Source: Zerene cesonia
Lineage: Eukaryota > Arthropoda > Insecta > Lepidoptera > Pieridae
DNA length: 64,000 nt
Reading direction: 5' to 3'
NCBI RefSeq assembly: GCF_012273895.1
Contig: NC_052117.1
Span: forward strand, 7,200,406-7,264,405
Part shown: piece by piece, positions 1 through 11,934 of the stretch
Layout of the letters: every line of letters begins with the position of its first letter
How positions within the stretch are numbered: position 1 is the stretch's first letter
The notes under the pieces: model-generated
The model's input: only the letters and a program-made list of their open reading frames with translations
What the model was told of the DNA's origin: nothing
The model's database searches: none
Translations under genes and position numbers: made by a program

Positions 1-316
1 TTTTGTAAGATCTACTTCTATTTCGAGTATACCAAAAAATGCCAACGGGACCCTATTTCTTTAATTCCGCTGATCCTTCGCCAATAAAAAAAAAAATAAA
101 AAACCGTCCGTCACAATGTTAAAAGTTCTAATAAAGACTTAAAAATGCCAGTAGGAGCGCTAACAAAATATTATAATAAATACGGTCAGATGTTGAAATT
201 GGAGAGTGTATCTTCATAATTTCCGTTCTATATCTTTCTTCATTAACTTTTGTTAGTGACATAATAGATCGTGTTTCAAATGTTTCTAAATGCATTTCAT
301 CGGTTCTATGTAAGTG

Positions 317-515
317 CTAGCTGGAATCCACGGCGTCACACGCGTGGTGCCCGGGTAAAAGGAGCCTATATACTAATCAGACTATAATCTATTTCTATAC
401 CACATTTCATAGAGATACGATGAGCTGCTTTCGTGTGAAAGAGTTACATACAATCCATCCATTCATACTTACAAAATTTCGCGTTTATTGTTGAAGTAGT
501 ATTGTATGACTACAT
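317..515 (-). mobile_element. Helitron-like copy, minus strand
   Basis: CTAGCTGGAATCCACGGCGT with a hairpin-forming ACGCGTGG stretch at the 3' side (317-360), and TTTCGTGTGAAAGAGTTAC toward the 5' side. Confidence 0.5.
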
Positions 516-680
516 TGTCTCAGGGGGTTGTATGAAATGATGCTGTTATTTAAAAAATTGAAGACCTAATAAAATAAAATTGATTGCTAAATTAGTAAGT
601 ATTTGAGGAAAATGTTTGTCACTCTAATGCATACATCGGGATTATATTATTTCAAAATAAATAAATAATATTATTTATGT

Positions 681-929
681 ATTTTTTATTCAAAAAGCGG
701 GCAACTGAGCTGGGGGTTAATCTGATGGGAAGCGATCACCACCACCCATGAACATTCGTTACATAAGGAAAACATTAACATCTGGAAAGAAGCAATGAAC
801 TAGCAAGTATGAGGAGAAGGAAACGGGCCTCCAGTCACCAAACGAAATACACTAGCATGGTACTATTTCACATCGGTTTTCTAGGCCGATTCCAATTCGT
901 ACCGAAGCATGTGTGGCCGGCCCTACATT
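681..929 (-). mobile_element. A-tailed SINE, internally deleted
   Basis: GCGGGCAACTGAGCTGGGGG to ATTCGTACCGAAGCATGTGT, shorter than the 31997 copy. Confidence 0.65.
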
Positions 930-2016
930 AAAATTACGTGTTAACTTTAAACTAGTTTAACTGTCATAACTTGTTTCCTATTACTTATAATATATTTTTC
1001 TTTAATTCGTTTCATTCAATTTTAAAACAGCATCGTACTCAAGATAGACATTATACGTTTTATAAACTAAACAAAAATGCGACCCTCATAAAATAGCCTC
1101 ACCGATTTAATTTCCGGTTTTTTATGAGTAAAATTATACAACATCTGTTACATTTAAAGAGGAAAATGTAAACGTTTTGAATTTATTAATTGGGTACCGG
1201 ATACTTTACTTTCAGAATAAAGAATGTCGTTTTTATTTTGGAATAGATATCCTTATTAATAATGTAAATACGAAAGTGTCTATGCTTGTTTCACATTGCT
1301 ATGGAGCGATTTTTGTATCTGGAGATAGTTAGGAGGAGAGAAAGTGACAGGCCACTTTTTATTGATGTGAAACTTCTTTAGGATCGTTGTGATTTCAAAC
1401 GTGATGCAACGGAAAAAACGACAGGTAAGAGACACAAATACAAAAATGTGTAGAATGAAGCCGGCAAATAATGAGACAGAAATATACATACTATTTTATT
1501 CATTTTTTTGTCGATTTTCTGAAGTTTCACTTCTATCATGTGTGAATCGCACACACACCTTTTTTTATATGAAGAAATATATAATTCACATGTACAGATC
1601 CATAATATGGCGCATTTGAATCACTTTAAAATTTATGAGTTCCGATAGATGGCGCTGTATGTTCCGAATAAAATGTGACGATTATGTCAATTGCTAATTT
1701 CTTTGAACAACCGAGTGCATGCGTGGGCATCAGATTGTACTGTATGAATAAATTTTCGGGAATGCATCCACCTTGTTTTTACAGAGCTTATAAGCGACCA
1801 AGGGGTCCAAGGTTTTGTTCCCAGTAACGATCACATGTGTCTTTCAATGGTTTCAATTTATTTAGAAGGCAAATTGTTTCAGTAAATTGAAACGTTTGCT
1901 TGGTAACACCCTCTTCGTCCTATATATTGTTAAAATAATCCTTAGATATAAGTCCATGTTCTATGGTAACTTATAAAGGTTTTACTCTAAAAAATGTTAT
2001 TTGTTTTGTTTATGTT

Positions 2017-2030
2017 TGTGTGTGTGTGTG
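2017..2030. repeat. (TG)7 microsatellite
   Basis: Short uninterrupted TG run followed by TATG. Confidence 0.6.
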
Positions 2031-2849
2031 TATGTACTCTATAAATTTTTCAAGACCAATAAATAAATAAAAACAACTCCACCAATTTACAGCAGGGCCA
2101 ACCATATGTCGATAAAATATTTCCAACACACATTAACATATAACGGAAATGGTGCAAAAATATAACTAAAGCTGTTGAAATGCCATTGTTGACTACATCA
2201 AGTGCTCTGTGTCTTTGTCCCTATGTGTCTAAGTTTTAATTGAATTGTAAAGGTGCCGACCGCTATTAAAAGTGATGCAGGGAATATTAATCTATAAGTG
2301 ACGACACCATTCATTTCCAAAATACTCGTGAGTTGGTAACACTATAGATAATATAAACGATACGTAAGCAATTTCAAAATATAGATCAGAATGATGCAGT
2401 TGATAGATTAATTTACTTGCTTCTTTACAATATTTTCAATATTATTATTGCACAAAACATTTCCAACACACATAAGTACTAATAAAACATTTACGATAAA
2501 AATATACTCGAAGCAATACAGCTTCATCAATATCGGATATATATATGACGAAACATAGGTAATCAGTTCCGACGCTTTCCATACGAAAACAGAATTTATA
2601 TCCGCAAAATTTAAATACGAGATGGATTCGAACGAAAAAGCTTTGTTAACTCATTATGTATTTCATCAATTATAGAAGGGATCATGAAACGAGGCCATTT
2701 ACTGTATGGGCTACGTATGATAAATATCACGGGAGATTAATGGTGATTATTTAATTATTTTCCTCATATAAATGTATTTTTATACAAAATTCGACAGTAG
2801 CGTAACTATTATTGCAACCATATTACTGTTTCTTTGTCTTTATATAGTA

Positions 2850-2960
2850 TAACTTGCGGTCCGCCTTGACTACGCCCGTGGTAAATATATAGCACATAGC
2901 CTTCCTCAATAAATGGGCTATTTAACACTGTAAGAATTTCTCAAATTCTTAAAAATGCAT
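2850..2960 (-). mobile_element. Helitron-like fragment
   Basis: CACATAGCCTTCCTCAATAA and TGGGCTATTTAACACTGTAA are internal blocks of the lepidopteran Helitron-like type; also seen at 19003. Both ends lost. Confidence 0.45.
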
Positions 2961-5054
2961 AGTATTAAACAAAGTCGCTTTCCGCCATCTGTGTATATGC
3001 TTAGATTTTTAAAATTTCGCAACAGATTTTGATGAGATTTTTTTTTAAATAGATAGAGTGATTCAAGAGGAAAGTTTACATATAGAAAAAAAGGGGGATA
3101 AGGGGTTTTACTCCGAGTTTAACACGCGCAAAGGTAAGTAAATCAAAACCTCAAATTAGTCAAAACTTTCGATGAAAACGAGACCACCAGTAAAATGGAA
3201 AGTATAATATTGGTCACGATCGTTTGCGGCTATAATTATGTACAACGAATTAATATAACAGGATGTTTGTTTGGGAAGAAAAATATACACAATCTTGTTC
3301 GTTCACATGTTCGTAAAACAAAATTCTACGGCTTATAATTTTGTTAATACAGCAGCGGATGAATGAAATTAATTTAGCTGAAAAAACGTGACGTTGATGA
3401 AGCGGCATCTATATTTTTGTGTTACATGTTACAAGCATTCTGTCTGATCTGTCTATTTCGTTATATATTGTAGTATATCTGGAAGACAAACAAACAGACT
3501 CACTTTCACGTTAAAAAAAACAGAAAATACAATATATTCTTCTTATGGTTTTATCTCCAAGTTCTTGAATGTGTTTAACATATAGGAACAAGCTGCAAAT
3601 GTAACTGCTAATTAAGTCTAAGGTCTGTGAACTGTAGACTAATTGATTTGAAATCTTTTTATGACAAAAATGTATCCTGTGTCTACAATTCAAGGGAATC
3701 GGATTTGTAAATTATTAATTGCTTAAAGTTCAGACTATAATAAGTTGATAGTAAGGTTAAGGTACACGAAATTTATTATTGTTCTAATTACATAAAAATA
3801 GAAGAAGCAATTTCATTACATTTTTCATGATAACGTCCTTTAACTTGTATTAATAGCGTAGGAATATCGATTATTAGTTTATTCAACTCATGTGATGCCA
3901 AACCCTTTCGATAAAAAACTTATGTTTCATTTCTCGTTTGATATTCTCAAAAATAACACACACATAAAACACATTGTTCCTCAAAGCGCAGACATAAAAA
4001 ATAACGTTACACGAATAATTGGATTGTATAAATTGACTGCCTTATCGCTAAGAAGCGATTCCTTCCAGACAACCTTTAAAATGAAAAGGTTAAAAAATAA
4101 TATAGTGTATTCGATAATAAAAACAAAAATTAAAAATTATATACATAATACTACTACATAATGATAATTAAGAGAGTTATTGAAATGAAATAAAATCAAA
4201 ATAATAGAAACACAAGATCTAATACCAAGTCAAATATTATCCACCGATATCAGTCAATTGTTGAAAATTAAAAACAAAAGTATTAGAGGAATAAAATGAA
4301 ACAACGACAGAAAAAGTATCAATTTATTTTACATTTGAATTGATTACACAAACATTAATATATATTCGGAATTATGATTATTTACAATGAATTATGAATC
4401 ACAAGGCGTTTCTTAAATCTTAATTATATTACCGTTAAACAAGAGTATCTTAATTAATCTTTGGTTTGTTATACTTTTATAGAATTATAGCGAAAAATAT
4501 AATATAATACACCGAAGAGTTATTATTATAAAAATAGTGAATAGAAAGTTAGTCGATTGCTGCAAAATTGTATTGAATCATTTTGTTCTATATATTCTAA
4601 TACAAAATGAGTTGGTACATGTATCCTTCCTATTCTTCATTAAAAAAAATGAATATGACATATACAGTATACTATTAAAACGTATTATATACATACTAGT
4701 TTCATACATTTTTTAAAGTAATGATTATAATCTAAAACATCGATATTACAGGAATGTATCGTAAATGTAATGAAAATTATTATACATTGACAGTTCATTT
4801 TGTTGATTTTATATGATCAATATCGTGAAGGTACTTAATCAACGTGCTAGAGCATACTAGTCTAGTTATTTCATGATATAATCCGATATGTGTATAGCGT
4901 GAAAAGAGAAGACCAATGCTTGAAAATTATGTTCGCCTAGATACAATCCAGATAAAAGTGTAGGAAAATAAGTTTCTTACAATTAACAAATTTTTATGCC
5001 AACAATAATTATAATGTGTAATATGTAAATTATTAAATATATCAGCCAATTATA

Positions 5055-5060
5055 TTTATT
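5055..5060 (-). terminator. Candidate poly(A) signal AATAAA, distal
   Basis: Second AATAAA on the minus strand about 440 bases after the stop. It could be an alternative end of the connectin-like 3' UTR, or chance. Confidence 0.3.
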
Positions 5061-5298
5061 ACCAAATATTATATACAATGATGGATGAAATAAATATTCC
5101 TACAAACTCCTGCTACCTAGTTTATGATAGCTGAAACTTGAAAATTAGGCAGCTGATAACTATTAAAGTTGATAATTACATCCAGTGGTGCGTAGTAATC
5201 AGGTTCACTGACCTCTGGTCAAAATACACATCACCCTTGTCCTGTATCTTACTGCTCAATTGCTCATTCGTATAAACTCTATATCCAGCGGCTATACC

Positions 5299-5304
5299 TT
5301 TATT
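5299..5304 (-). terminator. Candidate poly(A) signal AATAAA, proximal
   Basis: AATAAA on the minus strand about 197 bases beyond the connectin-like stop codon. In such AT-rich DNA the hexamer is common, so position is the main support. Confidence 0.4.
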
Positions 5305-5500
5305 AAAGACAGTTCTTAATAAACCGATTATGCTCCCAACGAACCTTCACTTATAAAACTTTTATATAAAGCAGATGTTATCAACGAAAGCAATTTTATA
5401 TACTACCCACATTTAAGAGTTATATCCAAGTTTTAGCTATTTACACTAACACTAACCATAACTTTATAAAATTAGCATTAAAACGTGCAAACCTAATTCG

Positions 5501-5976
5501 TTACAGAAGTTTAAATAATATGCATAAAATTAATATTCTATCGAGAGATATGTGTGATTCGCTGCCTGATGTCTTGTAATATTTAACTTCGTCTTGTGTA
5601 GGCGGGGAGTAAGAAGCCTCTGAAATGAGTTTGCTCGGACAGGGCAGCATATCTTTTGGTATTTCTAGAAGCTTCCTACGGTATTCTATTTTGCTTGCAT
5701 CTAAGTCCGTCTCTTGATCTTGTAGCGTATCGTCGTAATCATCGAGGTCGTCAATTTCTTCGTAATTCCTATCGTGCTTCTGTGTTATTTGCAAATTGTT
5801 GATTTTATTCGGCACTTCTGTTTTCTGTTGCACCTTTATGTTGATCATGTTGGTTTTTAGTTTATTGTCCATGATGCAATTGAGACGTGCGAGGGAGCCT
5901 TTTATGCGTTTGCTTCGGGTTTCATCTCGTAGCTTATGGAGCCAGGCCAGTCGACAGTCGCATGTTAGTTTATTAC
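5501..5976 (-). CDS. Con: Connectin-like gene, terminal exon: LRR C-terminal cap and GPI-type tail
   Basis: The exon follows a textbook acceptor (TTTTCCCACAG|GT on the minus strand) at 5977. Its first two bases complete the split glycine codon, so the last repeat reads ISLDG|NKLTCDC without a break. CxC (C353, C355) and C381 fit an LRR C-terminal cap; the next cysteine is only at C460, about 80 residues on, because an acidic, tyrosine-bearing insert lies between (NYEEIDDLDDYDD, 418-430). The last dozen residues are hydrophobic with no charged tail after them, while serine and glycine at 485-487 could be a GPI attachment site. TAA at 5503-5501. Confidence 0.85.
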
Positions 5977-8900
5977 CTGTGGGAAAATACAAATATTACT
6001 AAGGTATAGATTGTAAATTCTATCAAATATTACCTCTCTATAGGTGTATTTAATTTTTTTTATATGTCTTATTAATTTGGTTTTATGATTTTTTTAAGTA
6101 TTAAAAAACGCGAAAGTTTAACAAATTATAACACATATTACCAAAATTTATCAACTATAGGCCTGTACACCCATATGCCTTTTTGTCTAGATTTTTTTCA
6201 GCTGATTTCGTGGCCGTAGCCCTTAGGCCTACATTATTTAAGTATGTTGTTACTTTGCAATACAAGTTTTTCGTAAGTATAACATAAACTGAACAGAGTT
6301 TATTCTAACCACGAAATGTAGTTTTAAGTTTTCTTGTCAGAAATTTAAATCAAAAGAAAATATATTAAAGTGTAAATAAGTTCCATTACTTAACTAGAAG
6401 TTTAATATAGTTCTGTTTTAATTTTGAATGGAATTAAGTTCTCTGAATTAATACATCGAAAAAAGGTTGTTTCAAAACATTGTGGTGATTGGTTTATATA
6501 ATAATAATAAAGCTGTTTATGTCTCTAAGAATTTTAACTAAATACTTAGTCAAGTTTCCATTTTTAGCTTCGTTCCAGAGGATCATGAATGAAAAACAAT
6601 GGTAATTTAACATTACTTTTTAGGCATATAGCATAGATATATAAAAAAATAATATACAACGAAGTCACTACTGGCATTACGTTTGCTTATTGCCATAATA
6701 CATTATATTATATGAAAACGCAAGCCCAACAGCAGAGCTGCGGCTCCCACACATATCGTTCTTGGCTCCGTGCACCACATTAAAGTGTCTCCTTTGATAA
6801 ATAGAAGGTGTATTCGTGATACTTTACGTATGATTTTAGAAGACATAAACAAAGACTGATCATCCATTTGTGCTTATGGAAAATTGATTACTGATTAGTA
6901 AGAATGTGAAATGCGAGCCCCATGCTCTTTTTAACGACTTCAGATTTTAAAGACTTAAGAAGAATGTGTGATTATACGAATCAAGGTCTCAAAACAATAA
7001 CATTATTCGTAGAATCACCAAGGCTACCTACTTCTTTATTATAAACTAGACGCTATTCCCGGCTCCTGTATATCAAATTTTATCAAAATCCGTTTAGTTG
7101 TTTCGGCGTGATTGACGGACAAACAGAACAAAGATACTTTCGCATTTAAAATATTAACGTGATTTAAACATTTTTGAAATTACACCACCGCAAGCTTTCA
7201 AATACACTTTGTTTAATAACATTTATAAAAAATGAGTTGCACAGAGAATAATAAACTATTTGTAGGGAAAAAATATTTGAACACGACTTCTTGACATGAT
7301 GTGCCGCTTGAGGCAATCCTGTCTCATTTCATAAATGAAGGACGGAATATGTTATGAAATAAAACATCTTTTTGCGCTTCGAATACGTGAAAGTGTAAAT
7401 AATTGTTTTTATAAATTCTTAATAATGGAAAGAACCTTTAAAATTGTCTCGTCTGAAACAAAGACAATTTTATCTAATCCTGAAGCTCTTTGTATAAAAG
7501 AATGGACGTGTTACTAATTTGTAATCGGAATTTTATGTTTTTTTGTCTTTATCATAAGAATTGTTGAATTTTTGTATGCGAGAAATTTTTTAGTTGCCCA
7601 ATAATAACAATTTATATAGGATCATTTTTATGTTTGTTATTTATATTTGTATTCATTACTGTAGCAGTACTATTATTTCATCTCATAATAATAACATTAT
7701 TTTTTATTTATATTTATTGGACAGATAACACATAACTGAATAGGTACCTAGATCGATTGTATTTATCATTGAAAAAATTAGATTAAAACACCTATTCAAC
7801 AATTAGTAAAACGTATATCTACATAAAATTTAAAAACAGTGTATAATTCATGTTTATTTAACATATGTAATTAATCCCATAGAGAGATCGTTCGGAAGGC
7901 ATGAGTAACATTTCATAAGAGGCCGTGCTTCGTGAGTTTATGAACTTAACGATAACTAACTTTTGACATAATTAAACGCAAGATTTCGAACATGAACGCC
8001 TCAATGGCTCGAGAAACGCATAAAATAGTTGGTTAATTGGAAAAGTTGTTAGAAAACTTTTAATAGATATCTAAAACTGATACCCAGGTGAGATTCCAAC
8101 GGGAACTGAACTAAGGAGCGACAAGTCTAGAAGTACAGGTGAAAATAACAATAAGATCGTGTAAACTAATCATATATAGTTTGATTTGTAATATTTTCTA
8201 ATAATATGAGCCAGCAGTTAGCTGACAAAACCCTCCCGGCTACATTCACATACATTGGAACTGTTGCAAAAGACTTTTCAAAGACAAGACGAAAGACACA
8301 ACACTCTTCACCATACACATGATTAAAAAAGTCCGTTTTGACTTCGTATTTACAGAGCCACTAACTAGTGTGTGAATATATAAAACAAGGCTCAAAAATC
8401 ATACAACTCCTTTTGTGGAGTAGGAACAGCGCCCACAAATGCGTTTTATTGAAACCGTCTGAAAATATTTGAAAATTCTTCGCGCGTTTGTTGAATAATT
8501 GGTCAAGTCCGTGTCGGACTTGGGACACTAAGCTGAAAAGCAATTGAAAAAAAATGTTCATCCATTCAATTTATGACCGTGCCAACCGTTGCTTAAGCTC
8601 GACTACTATTGTTTATGAGATAGAGTCTAATGAAAGTCGAACGTACGTATAGACAAACAGATATACAAATATACAGACAGACGGACACAAAAGTCTCAGG
8701 AATAGGGTACGAAACCCAAAAATAATTTTAAGTGTAAATTATTGACCTATCATCATCGCAATACAAATATAATCGCCAAAAGTTGTAAGCGTAAAACTCA
8801 TTTACAAGGCAAAATTCTTATGGTGAGAAAAAACATACCACGGATGCAGCTCGTATATAGAATACTGTAATAAATTTAATTCCGATATTATAGTTATATA

Positions 8901-10751
8901 ATATGATGTCAACTATAAGTAGGAAGGTGTAATGCAGCGTCTAGACTAGCCGTCTTACGTCTAGTTCTAAACCTGGTAGACTTGTTAAATCTCATGTTTC
9001 TAGTTATAATTGACATATACTTCGTAAAGTTTATATTGTAATAGTAGAAGATCCGGCTGATATAAAATAATGAACTGAAAAGAAAAAACAAGTAGGAAAG
9101 ATCTATCTCCCCCTTAGGCTTTAGATTTTTGTGGATTTTTTTTAGAATAACACCAATACCAGGCACAACCTACCACTTTTTAATTTACGAACGCCATTTT
9201 GATATTGTATATTGATGATTACAACGACATCACATATGTCAAAATCCGTCCAGCGGTTTGTAGCTGTAGGGCAAGTCAAAGTAATATACGTAGGAATATA
9301 TGACTATGTGATATTATATATTTATACTAGCTATCCGCACGCGGCTATGCCCGCGTAGTCGCAGGAAACTTAGACCCGCGGTTTTTCTCGCATGTTCCCG
9401 TTCCCGTGGGATTTCCGGGATAAAAACTATCCTATGTCCGCCTCCTGGGTCCAAGCTACCTCTGCACAAATTTTTAGCCAAATTGGTTAATCAGTTTTTC
9501 AGTTATAAATAGTGTAACTAACACCACTTTCTTTTATATATATAAGATATACACCTTTTGTCAGTCAGGTAAAAAATAAACAAGTCAATAATCATAGAAA
9601 TATAAAGTTAAAAAGAATCACATTAACGTATCAGAAACACTGATGCCATTAATTTCATTTGACACGTACAAAGAAATACATGACGCAAACGATAATACAT
9701 AAAACTCACCGTCAAGAGAGATTAACGCATAATTCGTTTTCATATTATCAATAACACTTCTCAGCGTCTCTTGTTTCAATGTTTCCAAGTTATTGTTCCT
9801 CAGATCCAAGACATTCAACTTTTGTATATCGTCGAACACTCCATCATCCAACATCCCCAACTTATTATCGGCTAAAGAAAGTTTCTTAAGCTGAGTCAAT
9901 CCGCCGAAACCTCTTTCCGAAATAAATTTTATTTCGTTGCCATCTAGATACAGTTCTTGAAGGCTCCAAAGTTCCGCAAAAGCCAGGTCCCCGATCATAT
10001 TCAATTTGTTGTTCCGCATATCGAGAGTAATTAAATTTGATAGACCTTGGAAATTTTCTCTAACCACCACAGTCAACAAATTATTATACAAATCCAATTT
10101 AATCAAGTTGTTCAAATGTTTAAAACAACCATCGTGCAAGACTTCTATTGTGTTCTTCGCTAGATACAATCTTTGTAAATTGGGCAAGAAATAGAATACG
10201 TCTTTAGCAATTTCGGTAATTTGGTTCTCTACGAGACTAACATTTACTAACATTATCAAATGAGCGAAAGCCATTTTTTCCAGCTTAACAATTTTATTCT
10301 TGGGTAACGTTATTTCGCGTAAGGTGGTTGAGTTTGTGAATGCGAATGAAGGTATACTGTAGATATTGGCATATTGAATGTTTAGGAACTGCAAGTGGTC
10401 AAGTCGAACGATCACTTTTGCAGGAATGAACGTCAGTCCGCCGTCAGCCCTTACGTTAAATGTTAGTCTTTCGATTTTTGGTTGAGAATAGAAGTTGGAC
10501 CAGAATGGATCGTCTTCAGCTATGCCACCGTTGAAAACCCAACAATCCGCTTTAGTGGCTGTCTTGATTTTGATACTTTCACAGTAACAATGTACTTTCG
10601 ACACTCTGTCTTGTATATCACAAATGTTTACGTAATGTGAGTAGGGCGACTTATCAGATTTCCATCTTCGTTTATCATTTTGCCGACTCTCAGTGAGATT
10701 TATTTCGACGGTTGCAAAAGCAATCATTAGGATCAGATACTTTAAGCCCAT
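5501..10751 (-). CDS. Con: Connectin-like LRR cell-surface protein, whole coding span (two exons seen)
   Basis: Spliced minus-strand gene, join of 10751-9710 and 5976-5501: 1518 nt, 505 residues plus TAA. Order of parts: signal peptide (about 1-22), four-cysteine N-terminal cluster (C44, C55, C57, C70), about nine 24-residue LRRs (roughly 117-335) with LxxLxLxxNxL consensus, LRR C-terminal cap opening with CDCRLAW (353-359), an acidic stretch (418-438), and a hydrophobic C-terminus (about 494-505) preceded by small and polar residues, as in GPI-anchored proteins. Known family role: connectin is a GPI-linked homophilic adhesion protein on insect motor axons and muscles. The naming rests on the overall architecture and on the VNICDIQ, CYC and DCWVF block before the repeats, recognised by eye; another LRR adhesion protein such as a capricious or chaoptin relative is the alternative. 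The ATG at 10751 is chosen because a good signal peptide follows; the frame stays open upstream to a splice acceptor, so an earlier start in another exon is possible. Confidence 0.78.
7046..7160 (-). mobile_element. Helitron-like fragment in the connectin-like intron
   Basis: CTAGACGCTATTCCCGGCTC at the 3' side and TTGACGGACAAACAGAACAA toward the 5' side. Confidence 0.45.
8420..8730. repeat. Decayed retroelement-like segment in the connectin-like intron
   Basis: Contains GACAGACGGACACAAAAGTC and AATAGGGTACGAAACCC, a phrase typical of insect LINE or SINE 3' ends. A weaker relative is at 50940-51065 (GACGGACAATGGAGTCC, ACGGGACCCCAAAAATC). No ORF survives. Confidence 0.35.
9327..9547 (-). mobile_element. 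Helitron-like element with intact ends, within the connectin-like intron
   Basis: Minus strand: A|TCTTATATATATAAAAGAAA ... ending GCGGATAGCTAG|T, with a CGCGGGCATAGCCGCG hairpin near the 3' end. The A and T flanks fit Helitron insertion. It is about 160 bases downstream of the long exon's donor. Confidence 0.7.
9710..10751 (-). CDS. Con: Connectin-like gene, long exon: signal peptide, cysteine cluster and LRR array
   Basis: Encodes residues 1-347 plus the first base of codon 348. The leader MGLKYLILMIAFATVE is hydrophobic. Repeats run as LDHLQFLNIQ, STTLREITLP, LIMLVNVSLV, LPNLQRLYLA, LNNLIKLDLY, LSNLITLDMR, LWSLQELYLD, LTQLKKLSLA and IQKLNVLDLR, spaced by 24 residues. Sequons N140-S-T and N170-V-S are possible glycosylation sites. 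The exon ends at 9710 at a consensus donor (GACG|GTGAGT on the minus strand), so the intron is phase 1. If the donor is ignored the frame continues only about 30 codons to a TGA at 9618-9620; that readthrough would lack the C-terminal cap and anchor. The frame also runs 5' past the ATG through a GTG at 10766, but GTG is not a credible start in an insect gene. Confidence 0.85.
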
Positions 10752-10786
10752 TTTACTGCCTTTCACATCGAAGCTCCTTTTATCTG
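10752..10786 (-). promoter_or_regulatory. Splice acceptor and 5' leader of connectin-like exon, with an ATG-TGA upstream ORF
   Basis: On the minus strand a pyrimidine-rich run ends in TTTGTTTCAG at 10784, giving exon start 10783 and 32 leader bases before the chosen ATG. The leader contains ATG immediately followed by TGA (10768-10763), a minimal start-stop upstream ORF lying 12 bases before the main ATG and in another frame. The main frame is open through the leader, so the leader could also be coding if an upstream exon supplies the start. Confidence 0.6.
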
Positions 10787-11792
10787 AAACAAAGAAAAAA
10801 TATTGAGATTTTGTTTATCTATTTAGTATTGCCACATATTGTTATCGGGGTTAAATATTAAATGTAATTCAATACGCGTAGCACTCAGAATAAGATATAA
10901 TTTTCAGAGTAAAATATAGTTATATTAGTTAAGCAAATTTTATCCTAATTTGGCAATACTTAGCTCTGAAATCAGATAGAACTGACTGTAAAGCCATATA
11001 AGATATAGGTATATTGTCTTGTCTTTGGATTTCTTTTGTATTGTGTTTTTATCTACGTTCAAAGACAAGTATTTAGTTATGAACTTTGACCTGTTGAATA
11101 AATCCCTAAAAAAATTGACTTTATTAATATAATTAATCTTTCCCAGTCTGCTTCCTCTTCTAATATGATTTGCACAAGCAAATTTGCGTATTTGACAAAC
11201 AAAATCATACAATATCCCATCAATCAATTTAGTAAGATAATAACGAATTAAATACTATAAATATGCCTTACTTTCGAATAACAATATGAAGAATTTTCAA
11301 TTTTATCACACGTTTATAAAGTTATTGCAGCATTGCTGTCTCGCTCACATACGCTATCTACAAATTTGCCTTCTTTTAAAAATTTTAGCTCCGAACGTTC
11401 GTGTCGTTTAACTTGTATCGGCGATAAATAAAATGTATTTTGAATACTTCGCACGTGCTCTATTTACATTCATGAATATATTACAAAGAAAGATAATGGC
11501 TACATGAATATCTATTTATATTGTTTTGATGATGGGTGATGATAATATGCTCATAGTGACTCAGTTAGAACCATGTATATGTCGCAGTCAAATGGTTAAG
11601 TCAACCGTTTCATTAGAAGACTAGGCCCTTGATTAAACGCCGCCGTTGTTGGTTACCTGAGTGATACCCAGCTGAACCGTTTAATACAGCAATGATGATG
11701 ATATAATAAGAGAAAAGTTAATTAAACGACACTGTTTAAGAGCCTAGTTTATTAAAAAACGGCTTGTTTCATCATGTTAACTGAGATATGAC

Positions 11793-11934
11793 TATATATA
11801 TAAAATTCTCGTGTCACAAAGTTAGTTACCATACTCCTTCGAAACGGCTGGAATGATTCTCATGAAATTTTGTGTGCAACATCTATTTTTCATACCCATA
11901 AATGAGAGTAAGACAGAACAGCGATTGCCAGGTC
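11793..11934 (+). mobile_element. Helitron-like fragment, third family
   Basis: Shares TATATATAAAATTCTCGTGT, GAAACGGCTGGA and CATGAAATTTTGTGTG with 34899, with an internal deletion and loss of the terminal CTAG. Confidence 0.6.

Larger units (their letters stand above)
930..5050. other. Non-coding DNA left of the connectin-like gene
   Basis: AT-rich. Apart from the Helitron-like fragment at 2850 and the TG run, I see no gene or named repeat. Short open frames at 1280-1619, 3511-3693 and 3892-4161 lack any protein-like pattern. Bases 1-316 are equally featureless. Confidence 0.5.
5977..9709 (-). other. Con: Intron of the connectin-like gene (3733 bp, phase 1)
   Basis: Bounded by GTGAGT at 9709-9704 and TTTTCCCACAG at 5987-5977 on the minus strand; joining across it keeps frame and completes the LRR-to-cap motif. 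It contains at least two Helitron-like insertions (7046-7160 and 9327-9547) and a decayed retroelement tail near 8420-8730. I see no coding exon inside it. Confidence 0.82.

Noticed and set aside
5796..6002. 68-codon frame opposite the connectin-like terminal exon
   Set aside because: Antisense shadow of a confirmed coding exon.
9618..9709. Unspliced continuation of the LRR exon to a TGA as the true C-terminus
   Set aside because: A consensus donor at 9709 and an acceptor at 5977 rebuild the LRR cap in frame; the readthrough tail has no family features.
10006..10194. 62-codon frame opposite the LRR exon
   Set aside because: Antisense shadow of the repeats.
10752..10766. GTG at 10766 as the connectin-like start
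   Set aside because: GTG is not a normal start in insects; the ATG at 10751 is directly followed by a good signal peptide.
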